64,000 nt of DNA from Microbulbifer variabilis (lineage in GTDB: Bacteria; Pseudomonadota; Gammaproteobacteria; Pseudomonadales; Cellvibrionaceae). A program made the translations under genes and the position numbers. Positions 34,175-42,616 of this stretch are shown one piece after another. The stretch lies in NCBI RefSeq assembly GCF_023716485.1, contig NZ_CP092418.1:62001-126000 (forward strand). The letters are read 5' to 3'. A model generated the notes under the pieces. The model was not told where the DNA came from. It searched no databases and saw only the letters and a list, made by a program, of their open reading frames with translations. Every line of letters starts with the position of its first letter. Position 1 is the stretch's first letter.

Positions 34175-34710
34175 TGCTTTATTTTAGTATCTTTACTCTG
34201 GTGGGTTGTATTTCCCCAAGGGTGGAAAAAGATAAGTCTGAAAGCCGGTCTTTGGCGCCTCTTTTAGCTGAGCAACCGCGTCAGATGAATCAACATTTGC
34301 GTATTGTTTATCAAAACAATGTGTACGAAGTGATTGCGGCCACCTTGCTCTCTTCAGAGAACATGAGGGTTTCGCTTCTCAGCCCTGAAGGTATGAGTTT
34401 GTTAGATATTGCATATGATGGTAATGAGATAAGCACTCATCACTACATGCGTAGAGCGGCAAGTCTGCCACCTGAAAAACTGTTAGCAGACATCCAGTTT
34501 GTTTATTGGCCAGTTACTCAGCTGCAGAAACAATTACCTGTTGGTTGGAAGTTGCAAGAGTCCGTAGTTGAGGGGACTTATATCCGTCAGCTCTTCCACA
34601 ATGGAGAAATAAGTACAGAGGCGCGCTACAGTACTAATGATATTTGGGAAGCACAGGTTGAGCTTGAGCACAAACGACTTGGTTACAGGTTAAGCATCAG
34701 GAATTTCTAG
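34159..34710 (+). CDS. DUF3261-type outer-membrane lipoprotein
   Basis: 183 residues with a lipoprotein signal (MLRWLVLYFSIFTLVGC, cysteine 17). The mature domain is beta-rich with the conserved segment RVSLLSPEGMSLLDIAYDG followed by LLADIQFVYWPV, as in DUF3261 proteins that accompany aryl polyene exporters. It likely receives or positions the polyene lipid at the outer membrane, partnering the LolA-like protein. Confidence 0.85.
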   Translation: MLRWLVLYFSIFTLVGCISPRVEKDKSESRSLAPLLAEQPRQMNQHLRIVYQNNVYEVIAATLLSSENMRVSLLSPEGMSLLDIAYDGNEISTHHYMRRAASLPPEKLLADIQFVYWPVTQLQKQLPVGWKLQESVVEGTYIRQLFHNGEISTEARYSTNDIWEAQVELEHKRLGYRLSIRNF

Positions 34711-34712
34711 GT

Positions 34713-35873
34713 ATGACTAATTTCTATCTTAATCATATGGGCATCATCTGTACCCTGGGAAATTCTGCTGAATCGGTAGCTAAACCCCTTTTTAGCGGTG
34801 ATAGCTCTTTTATGCGACCGGATGAAAACCGATTATTAAACTATCAGGGAAACCTGGGTATTGTGCAGGAGAAGTTGCCAGAATTACCGAGTTCGCTACA
34901 AGCCTATCACTGCCGTAATAATCAGCTGGCTTTGGCTGCACTGGGCCAAATCGAATCAGAGATCGGTAGTCTTGTTGAAAGATATGGTACAAGCCGAGTT
35001 GGAGTGGTTATGGGAACTTCAACTTCTGGGATCGATTCTGGTGAATCTTACCTCAGTGGTAAAAAAGACACTGGTTACAATTACCGGCTTCAACAGCAAA
35101 TGGCAGGACTTAGTACTTTTGTCGCAAAGTATCTGGGTGTGCAAGGCGTACAACTTACGGTTTCTACAGCGTGTTCATCCAGTGCGAATGCCCTTGCCAG
35201 TGCCCGGCGTCTTCTCTCTACCAATGTTTGTGATGCTGTCGTTGTTGGTGGTGTGGATTCTCTTTGTGGCATGACGATTCGTGGCTTTCATAGCCTGGGG
35301 GCACTTAGCGCGGGCCAGACCAATCCTTTCAGCGTTAATCGGGATGGTATTAACCTCGGGGAAGCTGGCGCAATATTTGTGATGACCAAAGAGCCTGGTC
35401 CTGTGGTTCTATCCGGTGTTGCTGCCACGTCTGATGCCCACCATATGTCGGCTCCAGATCCAGAGGGGCGCGGTGCAGAGGCCTGTATGCGCAGAGCACT
35501 GGAAAATGCGAGCTTGGATGCAAGCGATATTGATTATCTAAATCTCCATGGTACGGGCACACCACAAAATGACTCTATGGAGGCTTTAGCCGTTGAGAGG
35601 GTGTTTGGAAGCCAGCTGCCTTGTTCTTCCACTAAACCTTTAACCGGGCACACATTGGGAGCTGCTGGTGCTCTTGAAGCGGCCTTTTGCTGGCTTGCCC
35701 TGCAAAATGATCAACTCCCCCCCCATCAGTATGATGGGCGTTATGATCCAGAGATTGTGCGGCTGAATCTTTGCCAGGGCCAAGAAGCTGCTGGAGGATT
35801 GCGCTACGTAATGAGTAACTCCTTCGCGTTTGGTGGGAGTAACTGCTCGGTAATTATGGGCAGTCAGAGGTAA
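34713..35873 (+). CDS. Beta-ketoacyl-ACP synthase of the polyene cluster (ApeO-like)
   Basis: 386-residue condensing enzyme. The catalytic cysteine lies in TVSTACSSSANALASA (about 148), with the two histidines in NLHGTGTPQNDSMEA and KPLTGHTLGAAGALEA, so the triad is complete. By gene order it is the elongating ketosynthase that would pair with the truncated ketosynthase-like protein at 22132. It is followed at a five-base distance by the dehydratase gene. Confidence 0.92.
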   Translation: MTNFYLNHMGIICTLGNSAESVAKPLFSGDSSFMRPDENRLLNYQGNLGIVQEKLPELPSSLQAYHCRNNQLALAALGQIESEIGSLVERYGTSRVGVVMGTSTSGIDSGESYLSGKKDTGYNYRLQQQMAGLSTFVAKYLGVQGVQLTVSTACSSSANALASARRLLSTNVCDAVVVGGVDSLCGMTIRGFHSLGALSAGQTNPFSVNRDGINLGEAGAIFVMTKEPGPVVLSGVAATSDAHHMSAPDPEGRGAEACMRRALENASLDASDIDYLNLHGTGTPQNDSMEALAVERVFGSQLPCSSTKPLTGHTLGAAGALEAAFCWLALQNDQLPPHQYDGRYDPEIVRLNLCQGQEAAGGLRYVMSNSFAFGGSNCSVIMGSQR

Positions 35874-35878
35874 AATAT

Positions 35879-36325
35879 ATGCAAAAATATACTGCTGAAG
35901 AATTGGTTCCACACAGTGGAAATATGTCACTTCTCGATGAAGTAGTTTCAGTAGATGAGGAACAACTGCTGGCAAAATTGCGGGTCCGAGATGACGGAAT
36001 TTTTTCTCGCAACGGTCGTGTTCCCGCCTATGTTGGAATTGAGTATATGGCCCAGTCAATAGCGGCATTTTCCGGTTACCACGCCAAGGAACGGGGCAAA
36101 GAGGTTCGCCTGGGCTTTCTATTGGGTACCCGTAAATTTGTGTCAAATGTTGAAAGTTATCGCTGTGGCGATGAACTTACGATTGAAGTCCAGCGTTTGC
36201 TGCAGGCTGAGAATGGCATGGCGACATTTGAGTGTGTAATAAAGGGCCACTCCATCGAGCAAAGCGCGCGGTTAAATGTATATCAACCGGACAATGTGGA
36301 ACAGTATTTGAAGGGTAGAAATTAA
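35879..36325 (+). CDS. ApeP-like hotdog dehydratase
   Basis: 148 residues, small FabZ/FabA-type fold: LVPHSGNMSLLDEV with the catalytic-site histidine, then AYVGIEYMAQSIAAFSGYHA, GFLLGTRKFVSNVESYRCGD. It dehydrates beta-hydroxyacyl-ACP to the trans-enoyl step of each extension. Together with the fused hotdog at 26080-26419 the cluster carries two dehydratases, as in characterised aryl polyene pathways. Confidence 0.88.
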   Translation: MQKYTAEELVPHSGNMSLLDEVVSVDEEQLLAKLRVRDDGIFSRNGRVPAYVGIEYMAQSIAAFSGYHAKERGKEVRLGFLLGTRKFVSNVESYRCGDELTIEVQRLLQAENGMATFECVIKGHSIEQSARLNVYQPDNVEQYLKGRN

Positions 36326-37054
36326 ATGTCTGAGTGGATTTTAGTTACGGGTTCAAGCCGTGGTATAGGTCGTGCAATTGCCCTTCAGTTAGCTGAAGAT
36401 GGTTATAATATCGTTTTACATTGCCGAAGCCGCCGTGACCAAGCTGAAGAGGTTGCAGGGGAAATTGCCAAGCTAGGAAGTAAAAGCAGAATTCTTCAGT
36501 TTGATATTTCTGATCGGAACCAAACTAAAGATGTTTTGCTAGAAGATGTCGATGAACACGGTTGTTACTATGGGGTTGTATGCAATGCAGGTGTAACTGC
36601 TGACAATGCTTTTCCCGCAATGCCTGCCGAGGATTGGGATTCAGTCGTTCACACAAATCTAGATGGTTTCTACAATGTCTTGCATCCGCTGACTATGCCC
36701 ATGGTTAGACGCCGTGCTCCCGGTCGAATAGTTGTGATGACTTCAGTCTCCGGCGTCGCTGGAAATCGAGGACAGGTAAACTATTCCGCGTCTAAAGCTG
36801 GTTTGATTGGTGCGAGTAAAGCGCTCGCACTGGAGCTGGCGAAACGAAAAATCACCGTTAATTGTGTTGCTCCGGGTCTTATTGATACCGATATGCTGGA
36901 TGAAGATTTGCCGGTTGAAGACATTTTAAAAATGGTTCCAGCCCGCAGAATGGGCAAGCCTGAAGAAGTCGCAGCGACTGTAGCCTTTTTAATGCATGAG
37001 CGGGCTGCTTACATTACCCGTCAAGTTATTTCCGTAAATGGTGGTCTCTGCTAA
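36326..37054 (+). CDS. FabG-like 3-ketoacyl-ACP reductase (ApeQ-like)
   Basis: 242-residue short-chain dehydrogenase with the NADPH site ILVTGSSRGIGRAIALQL, NAGVTADNAF, the catalytic serine in VMTSVSGVAGNRGQ and the YxxxK pair in VNYSASKAGLIGASKAL. It reduces the beta-keto group after each condensation. The next gene starts within its stop codon (TAATG), so they are coupled. Confidence 0.92.
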   Translation: MSEWILVTGSSRGIGRAIALQLAEDGYNIVLHCRSRRDQAEEVAGEIAKLGSKSRILQFDISDRNQTKDVLLEDVDEHGCYYGVVCNAGVTADNAFPAMPAEDWDSVVHTNLDGFYNVLHPLTMPMVRRRAPGRIVVMTSVSGVAGNRGQVNYSASKAGLIGASKALALELAKRKITVNCVAPGLIDTDMLDEDLPVEDILKMVPARRMGKPEEVAATVAFLMHERAAYITRQVISVNGGLC

Positions 37055-38280
37055 TGAAGCGTGTTGTTGTTACAGGAATGGCCGGAATATCTCCTATAGG
37101 CCAAGATTGGGAGTCGGTTAGTGAGTCTTTGCAGAGCCGTCGTTCCGGAATTGTTTATATGGAGGACTGGGACAAGTATGAGGGACTTGAAACTCGCCTT
37201 GGTGCCCCAGTAAAAGATTTTGAAAAGCCATCTCATTACAATCGCAAACGCGTTCGCAGCATGGGGCGCGTCTCATTAATGGCGGTTCGCGCCAGTGAAA
37301 TTGCTCTTCAGGATGCGGGATTGTTGGATGACCCCATTCTCAAAAGTGGAGCTGTCGGAGTTTCATATGGCTCGTCAGCAGGCACTCCGTCAGCAGTGGC
37401 TGATTTCGGCAATATGTTGATAAATCACCGCACCGACGGCCTTAATGCCACCAGCTATATAAAAATGATGTCTCACACGGCTGCGGTCAATATCGGAGTA
37501 TTTTTTGGTTTGTGTGGGCGGGTTTACACCACCAGCTCTGCTTGTACTTCTGGCAGCCAGGGAATTGGGTATGCCTATGAAGCGATCCGCAATGGTAGCC
37601 AAACTATTATGGTCGCCGGTGGTGCAGAGGAGCTGTGTGCAACTGAGGCAGCAGTTTTCGATACGCTTTATGCTACCTCCACAAAAAATGATACTCCTGA
37701 AGCGACCCCGCGTCCCTTTGATAGAAACCGGGATGGTTTGGTGATCGGTGAAGGTGCTGGCACGCTGATTCTGGAGGAGTATGAGCATGCTGTTGCACGT
37801 GGAGCCAGAATTTATGCGGAAGTTGTTGGCTTTGGTACAAATTCTGACGGTAGCCATGTTACTCAACCCCAGTCGGGGACTATGCAGGTGGCTCTGGAGC
37901 AAGCTATAGCTCAATCTGGCGTTGATGCTAGTGAGATAGGTTATGTCAGCGCACATGGTACTGCAACGGACCGAGGAGATATCGCCGAGAGCCATGCGAC
38001 TCGCAATGCGTTTGGTCGTGCTGTGCCTATCAGTTCCCTCAAGAGTTATACCGGCCATACGCTGGGTGCCTGCGGCGCTTTGGAAGCTTGGACAAGTATC
38101 CAGATGATGCGCAATGGTTGGTTCCATCCCACAATGAATTTGGCAGAGATTGATTCTGATTGTGCTGACTTGGAATTTATCCAAGGCCCTGGCAAGCATA
38201 TCGATACAGAATATGTCATGAGTAATAATTTCGCCTTTGGTGGAATTAATACTTCATTAATATTTAAAAGAATTTCTTAA
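37054..38280 (+). CDS. Beta-ketoacyl-ACP synthase (ApeR-like)
   Basis: 408-residue ketosynthase with a complete catalytic set: TSSACTSGSQGIGYAYEA (Cys near 165), YVSAHGTATDRGDIAES and SLKSYTGHTLGACGALEA. It is the second full ketosynthase of the cluster, probably for starter condensation or an early step. The C-terminus ends with the usual NNFAFGGINTSLIF. Confidence 0.92.
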   Translation: MKRVVVTGMAGISPIGQDWESVSESLQSRRSGIVYMEDWDKYEGLETRLGAPVKDFEKPSHYNRKRVRSMGRVSLMAVRASEIALQDAGLLDDPILKSGAVGVSYGSSAGTPSAVADFGNMLINHRTDGLNATSYIKMMSHTAAVNIGVFFGLCGRVYTTSSACTSGSQGIGYAYEAIRNGSQTIMVAGGAEELCATEAAVFDTLYATSTKNDTPEATPRPFDRNRDGLVIGEGAGTLILEEYEHAVARGARIYAEVVGFGTNSDGSHVTQPQSGTMQVALEQAIAQSGVDASEIGYVSAHGTATDRGDIAESHATRNAFGRAVPISSLKSYTGHTLGACGALEAWTSIQMMRNGWFHPTMNLAEIDSDCADLEFIQGPGKHIDTEYVMSNNFAFGGINTSLIFKRIS

Positions 38281-38316
38281 TTAATAGATGAGTGACCTTT
38301 AAATAAGGGATAGTAG

Positions 38317-38850
38317 ATGAAGTGGATATTGGCTGTAGTTTCAATAATTTTCTTGGCTCAGCCAGTATTAGCTGACGATTTGTTGTTGAGTTTTGGTGGT
38401 GGACCACAGCCGGATTCAAAACAAAATAACAATACCTTTGGCTTAGACTACTCCTTTAAAACGTTTGAAAAGAGTTATCGGCAGCATATTGATATAGGTG
38501 TAAGTTACACAGAAATTAGTACTAGTGCGGATGAAAATAAACGCATAAGGGCTTTTTCCATTTACCCGCAGTTAAATTTGTACCCAAGGCAAAGAAGTTG
38601 GGGGCAAGCCTTTTTCTTTGTTCGAGCATTGGGCCCCAGTTATATATCCAGTAACTATTTAGGCGATCGACGCCAAGAGAACAACTTTTCTTTTCAGGCG
38701 CAGGTGGGTTATGGCGCAAGAATTAACTGGAGGAAAAAGGAGGATCTGGTACTAATGGTATCTTGGAAGCACTTTTCAAATGCTAATTTGTTTGATCAAA
38801 ATGATGGTATAGATATGCCATTTGTCTTAAATGTTGGCATAAGGCTTTAA
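38317..38850 (+). CDS. PagL-like outer-membrane acyloxyacyl hydrolase
   Basis: 177 residues with a signal peptide (to about QPVLADD) and a short beta-barrel pattern ending in a strand (PFVLNVGIRL). The segment SWKHFSNANLFDQNDGID (about 149-166) carries the His-x-Ser arrangement of PagL lipid A deacylases. Proteins of this type occur next to aryl polyene clusters. It may trim the polyene lipid or lipid A. It stands 36 bases after the last ketosynthase, probably in the same transcript. Confidence 0.8.
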   Translation: MKWILAVVSIIFLAQPVLADDLLLSFGGGPQPDSKQNNNTFGLDYSFKTFEKSYRQHIDIGVSYTEISTSADENKRIRAFSIYPQLNLYPRQRSWGQAFFFVRALGPSYISSNYLGDRRQENNFSFQAQVGYGARINWRKKEDLVLMVSWKHFSNANLFDQNDGIDMPFVLNVGIRL

Positions 38851-38861
38851 AAAATACTCGT

Positions 38862-38893
38862 ATTCTCCCAATGATAGATATCATTGGGAGAAT
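38862..38893. terminator. Bidirectional terminator at the cluster end
   Basis: ATTCTCCCAATGAT (38862-38875) and ATCATTGGGAGAAT (38880-38893) form a perfect 14-bp stem with a four-base loop between convergent genes. On the minus strand the A-run at about 38849-38854 gives trailing U residues. Confidence 0.8.
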
Positions 38894-38902
38894 TCTTAAG
38901 CT

Positions 38903-39301
38903 TTAAATTGATAACTGCTTAATAATCGCATCATTCAAGTTACGTACCCAGCGATTATAATTTCTGTGGATAGTATAGTATTTTTCATTGTAATCAAGCA
39001 GGTCGCTATCTTTATAAGTAATACTATAATTATCTATATCGTATTTGATATCTGCTTCAGCGTGATGTTTGCGAACGTTAATTGAAGCGATTATTTGTCC
39101 AGGGGCGACCTCACGACAAGTCCAGTTTCTTGCTATACATCCCGCGATAATTGATTTTTTAATGGTATCCTGAGTTTGTGCGGAACCATCAAGGCGGTCA
39201 GGAATACTTCTTTCTTGGATATTCATGACTGGATTACTGGTGCAGCCAGCGAGAGTTAATGCAAAAGCCGCAGAGAACAATATTTTCTTAAAATTTTTCA
39301 T
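38903..39301 (-). CDS. Small lipoprotein of unknown function
   Basis: 132 residues with a clear lipobox (ALTLAGCTSNP, cysteine 20). The mature part contains a pair of cysteines (AGCIARNWTCRE) and the strand-rich region PGQIIASINVRKHHAEADI followed by YSITYKDSDLLDYNEKYY. No family recognised. It follows the next minus-strand gene by 27 bases, so they form a two-gene unit, with the terminator above. The region is noticeably A+T-rich. Confidence 0.78.
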   Translation of the reverse strand: MKNFKKILFSAAFALTLAGCTSNPVMNIQERSIPDRLDGSAQTQDTIKKSIIAGCIARNWTCREVAPGQIIASINVRKHHAEADIKYDIDNYSITYKDSDLLDYNEKYYTIHRNYNRWVRNLNDAIIKQLSI

Positions 39302-39328
39302 TTAAATATCCTGTTGGTAGTTTTAGGA

Positions 39329-39826
39329 TCAAATTTCGTGGTTTTTCTTCATCCACTTCGCTACATCATTACCAAGTGTATGAACACAGCGTTGGAGTAC
39401 TTGGCAAGAGTTTTTAAAATTTGCACCAAATCCACCGCTAGAATTTCTAGTATTAGTAAAACTGTCTACTAATTCTCCATTATTGTAAAGTTCCGCCTCA
39501 ATAGATACCGACTTTCTATGTCCTAACCAAGCGTTACCAGAACTCAGGGCATTTAGAATACTTAGTTTGAGACTATAGCCCTCTGACTGAGGATTTAGTT
39601 CAGACGTTGAAGAGATATAGTATCCATATTTACTAAGAAACTTCTGGGTCGAATTAGAAAACTGCGAGCCGAGATTCGGGCATTCACTAAGTATATTGGC
39701 AGCAATTACTTTCTCATCATGATAGTGAGCTGCTGAATTGATCTTAATGACATCTTTTGCCATTGCTAAAGAAGAGATACTTAAAATTGTACCAGCTAGT
39801 ACGACTTTAAATCCGCTGATATTCAT
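39329..39826 (-). CDS. Small periplasmic protein of unknown function
   Basis: 165 residues with a signal peptide (VVLAGTILSISSLAMAKD). The mature domain (SLKLSILNALSSGNAWLGHR, then KSVSIEAELYNNGELVDSF, then GGFGANFKNSCQVLQRC) resembles in outline the DUF4410 type, in which a repeated secreted factor reports a beta-rich unit, but I do not assign a family. It is the first gene of the pair with the lipoprotein at 38903. The two may form a periplasmic complex. Confidence 0.75.
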   Translation of the reverse strand: MNISGFKVVLAGTILSISSLAMAKDVIKINSAAHYHDEKVIAANILSECPNLGSQFSNSTQKFLSKYGYYISSTSELNPQSEGYSLKLSILNALSSGNAWLGHRKSVSIEAELYNNGELVDSFTNTRNSSGGFGANFKNSCQVLQRCVHTLGNDVAKWMKKNHEI

Positions 39827-40126
39827 ATTGCCTCAAAGGAATATTACAACTGCCAGGAAGTATACAGATGTAGCCAAATTGATAAATTGTCGAATTTTTA
39901 TGCGCGATAATTTACCAGATAAGAAAGCCTGACAATAGTGGTTAAACGAACTTTAGGACAGAGGATTTTTCACTGAAAAGTAATATAGCGGAACTCAATA
40001 TTCATTTTATACCCATCAGTCATCTTTAAATTTCTCGACACTGACAAATGTATATTGCCGTCAAAAGCTAAAATTTAGCAGTTGATACCGTAGTGCTCGG
40101 AAAACTAAATCTCATTGAGGGTTCAT
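39827..40126. other. Intergenic region without a recognisable gene
   Basis: Three hundred A+T-rich bases between the divergent promoter of the small exported pair and the 3' end of the LysR gene. No open frame of protein-like composition and no clear hairpin were seen. Confidence 0.6.
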
Positions 40127-41014
40127 TTAATTGATTTCGATGGATTGGCATAACTCCAACCATCGCTCAATCCCCGCACTTCTATATTTTTGTCGATGAA
40201 GGGCGAAATAAAATTCTCTGTGGAAATTTCTCTGCGATACCGGCAATTCGATCAATGAACCCCGCTTCAGGGCATCAGCTAAAGAGACTCTAGATAGGCA
40301 GCTGATACCGAGCCCAGCTTCCACCGCTCGCTTAATGGCCTCTGTATGTTGAAGCTCCAACAAAATATGGAGTTTTGGTAGTAGTCCGACCATTGCACGC
40401 TCAAAAGTCTGACGTGTACCGGAACCGGGCTCCCGGGTAATCCAGGTGGCTTTGAGCAGATCTCTGTCTGTCAGGCGCTTGCGTTTGGCCAGGGGGTGAG
40501 AGGGGGCGCAAAAGACGACTAATTCATCACTACGCCAGGGAATCATCTCCAGATCCGGGTGATTAAATTCACCCTCAATAAGTCCAAGATCCAGCTCAAA
40601 ATTGAGCACCCGCTCGGTAATTGCCGAGGTATTGGCGACCTCCAGCTCCACGCGTGTGCCGGGTTGCTCCTCCATGTAGCGCGCCATTACGTTCGCAGCC
40701 AGGTAATTGCCGATGGTTAGGGTTGCCCCTATTTTTAGGCGGCCCAGATCGCGATGACTGGCCAGGCTCTGTTCTAATTCCTGTGCCCGTTCCAGCAGTT
40801 CCTCCGCCTTGGGCCATAGTTGCCTACCCAGCTCATTCAGGCGCAGGCGCTTGCCGGTGCGCTCGAATAAGCGCAGCTCAAACTGTTGTTCGAACTCTTT
40901 TAGGGCGGTGGAGGCGGCAGACTGGGACATGCTCAGGCTCTCTGCCGCGCGGCTCACATTCTCGTGGTGGGCACAGGCCAGGAATACCTCCAGTTGGCGC
41001 AAGGTATAGCGCAA
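40127..41014 (-). CDS. LysR-family regulator divergent from fpr
   Basis: 295-residue transcription factor with the N-terminal helix-turn-helix LRQLEVFLACAHHENVSRAA then ESLSMSQSAASTALKEFEQQ, and a C-terminal effector domain of the LysR type (LKIGATLTIGNYLAANV, ITREPGSGTRQTFERA, VEAGLGISCLSRV). It is divergent from fpr over 124 bases. That is the arrangement of finR and fpr in Pseudomonas, where FinR activates fpr under redox stress, so the same role is proposed. The start is TTG 41014 behind GGAG. Confidence 0.88.
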   Translation of the reverse strand: MRYTLRQLEVFLACAHHENVSRAAESLSMSQSAASTALKEFEQQFELRLFERTGKRLRLNELGRQLWPKAEELLERAQELEQSLASHRDLGRLKIGATLTIGNYLAANVMARYMEEQPGTRVELEVANTSAITERVLNFELDLGLIEGEFNHPDLEMIPWRSDELVVFCAPSHPLAKRKRLTDRDLLKATWITREPGSGTRQTFERAMVGLLPKLHILLELQHTEAIKRAVEAGLGISCLSRVSLADALKRGSLIELPVSQRNFHREFYFALHRQKYRSAGIERWLELCQSIEIN

Positions 41015-41138
41015 AGGGAATTCTCCACTTAATCGTTAAAATAGATAAGGAATATCGAAATATCCCACTTTGCCAATAGATCTTCCAGAGCTAAAATTCA
41101 ACTATCAAGAGACTCGTGGAATAACCGGTTTTAAGTTT

Positions 41139-41915
41139 ATGTCCAAATTGAATATAGAGAAGGTGTTGGATGTCCATCACTGGAACGACACGCTGTTTAG
41201 CTTTAAGACCACCCGAGATTCGGGTTTTCGCTTTGAGAACGGACACTTCACGATGATCGGTCTGCAGCAGGACAACGGCCGTCCACTGCTGCGTGCCTAC
41301 TCCATTGCCAGTGCCAACTACGAAGATGAGCTCGAATTCTTCAGCATCAAGGTACCCGATGGACCCCTGACTTCTCGTCTGCAGAAGATTGTGCCGGGTG
41401 ATGAGATCTATGTGAGCCAGAAGCCCACCGGTACTCTGGTTGCGGATCACCTGCTACCTGGCAAGCGCCTGTGGTTGCTGTCTACGGGTACTGGTTTGGC
41501 ACCTTTCATGAGCATTATTAAAGACCCCACTGTCTACGAGCGTTTCGACCAAGTGATTCTTACCCACGGGGTGCGCTATGTCTCTGAACTGGCCTATCAG
41601 GAGCAGATCGAGAATGAGCTACCTGAGCATGAGTATTTTGGTGAGATGGTGCGTGAGCAGCTGCTCTACTACCCTACTGTGACCCGTGAGCCTTATCGTA
41701 ATACCGGCCGACTGACCGACTTGATGCTGACCGGTAAGCTCTTTACAGATCTCGATGTGCCCAAGCCGAATGTCGAGGAAGACCGCTTTATGTTGTGCGG
41801 CAGCCCGGCAATGCTGAAGGATCTCACCAATATCCTAGATGACTGGGGATTCAAGGAGACCCGCGCAGGTGTGCCTCACGAGTATGTGATTGAGCGCGCT
41901 TTCGTCGAAAAATAA
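41139..41915 (+). CDS. fpr: Ferredoxin--NADP+ reductase
   Basis: Flavoprotein moving electrons between NADPH and ferredoxin or flavodoxin. Starting at ATG 41139 the product is 258 residues, the usual size for bacterial Fpr. Visible motifs are the FAD loop RAYSIASANYEDELEFF, VPDGPLTSRLQ, the NADP loop LSTGTGLAPFMSII and LTHGVRYVSELAYQ, ending ERAFVEK. The frame is open further upstream, but those residues lack family similarity. Probably controlled by the divergent LysR regulator in response to oxidative stress. Confidence 0.94.
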   Translation: MSKLNIEKVLDVHHWNDTLFSFKTTRDSGFRFENGHFTMIGLQQDNGRPLLRAYSIASANYEDELEFFSIKVPDGPLTSRLQKIVPGDEIYVSQKPTGTLVADHLLPGKRLWLLSTGTGLAPFMSIIKDPTVYERFDQVILTHGVRYVSELAYQEQIENELPEHEYFGEMVREQLLYYPTVTREPYRNTGRLTDLMLTGKLFTDLDVPKPNVEEDRFMLCGSPAMLKDLTNILDDWGFKETRAGVPHEYVIERAFVEK

Positions 41916-41924
41916 GTTGGCCAG

Positions 41925-41971
41925 TTCACCCATAAAAAAACCACCCTCGCGGTGGTTTTTTTATGGGTGAA
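41925..41971. terminator. Very long intrinsic terminator after fpr
   Basis: A perfect 21-bp stem (41925-41945 with 41951-41971) with a five-base loop CTCGC. It contains seven A and seven T within the stem, so it would work as a terminator in both directions. Confidence 0.88.
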
Positions 41972-42055
41972 ATACAAACTCTCGAAACTATCCTGACCTT
42001 GTGAAACCCTTGTCTTCTATTTTGATTTGAGGGTGAATTTGCTGGGAGTGGCTAG

Positions 42056-42616
42056 ATGAAGCAGTTTTCCCTGGGAGTACTACTGTTTTCCTTCCTGTGG
42101 TTAGGTGCCTGCACGCGGGTACCGGAGGGGGTTGAGCCAGTACAGAATTTCCAGCTGCAGCGCTATTTAGGCCACTGGTATGAAATAGCCCGTTTGGATC
42201 ACTCTTTCGAGCGCGGGTTGACCCTGGTAACTGCGGACTACAGCCTCAACCCCGATGGTTCTGTCGCAGTGGTGAATACCGGTTATTCACAAGCGCGTGA
42301 TGATTGGCAATTGGCGAGAGGGAAGGCTGAGTTTGTTGGCGCAAAAGATGTAGGACACTTGAAAGTTTCTTTCCTTGGGCCCTTCTATTCTTCCTATATC
42401 GTGATTGCCCTGGCAGGCGATTATCAATATGCGATGGTTTCCGGCTATAACAAATCCTATCTGTGGATATTGTCCCGCACCCCGACTATGCCCAAGGATG
42501 TTCTGGAGCGGTTTTTACAGAAAGCTAAGGCGATGGGTTATCCCGTCGATCAGCTGATATTCCCCAAGCAGGAGGCGCAGCCGGGTAATAAACCCTCCGC
42601 GCAGTCTTCAAGATAA
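42056..42616 (+). CDS. blc: Outer-membrane lipocalin Blc
   Basis: 186-residue lipoprotein with signal LLFSFLWLGAC (lipobox cysteine near 19) and the lipocalin opening YLGHWYEIARLDHSFERGL (GxW motif). Further marks are ARGKAEFVGAKDVGHLKVSF, YQYAMVSGYNKSYLWILSR. Blc binds lysophospholipids in the outer membrane of E. coli. The C-terminus has a polar tail. It is convergent with the minus-strand operon and overlaps its last gene by nine bases. Confidence 0.92.
   Translation: MKQFSLGVLLFSFLWLGACTRVPEGVEPVQNFQLQRYLGHWYEIARLDHSFERGLTLVTADYSLNPDGSVAVVNTGYSQARDDWQLARGKAEFVGAKDVGHLKVSFLGPFYSSYIVIALAGDYQYAMVSGYNKSYLWILSRTPTMPKDVLERFLQKAKAMGYPVDQLIFPKQEAQPGNKPSAQSSR

Noticed and set aside
37390..38199. 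A 269-codon minus-strand frame opposite the second ketosynthase
   Set aside because: It lies entirely within the ketosynthase gene with all catalytic motifs on the plus strand.
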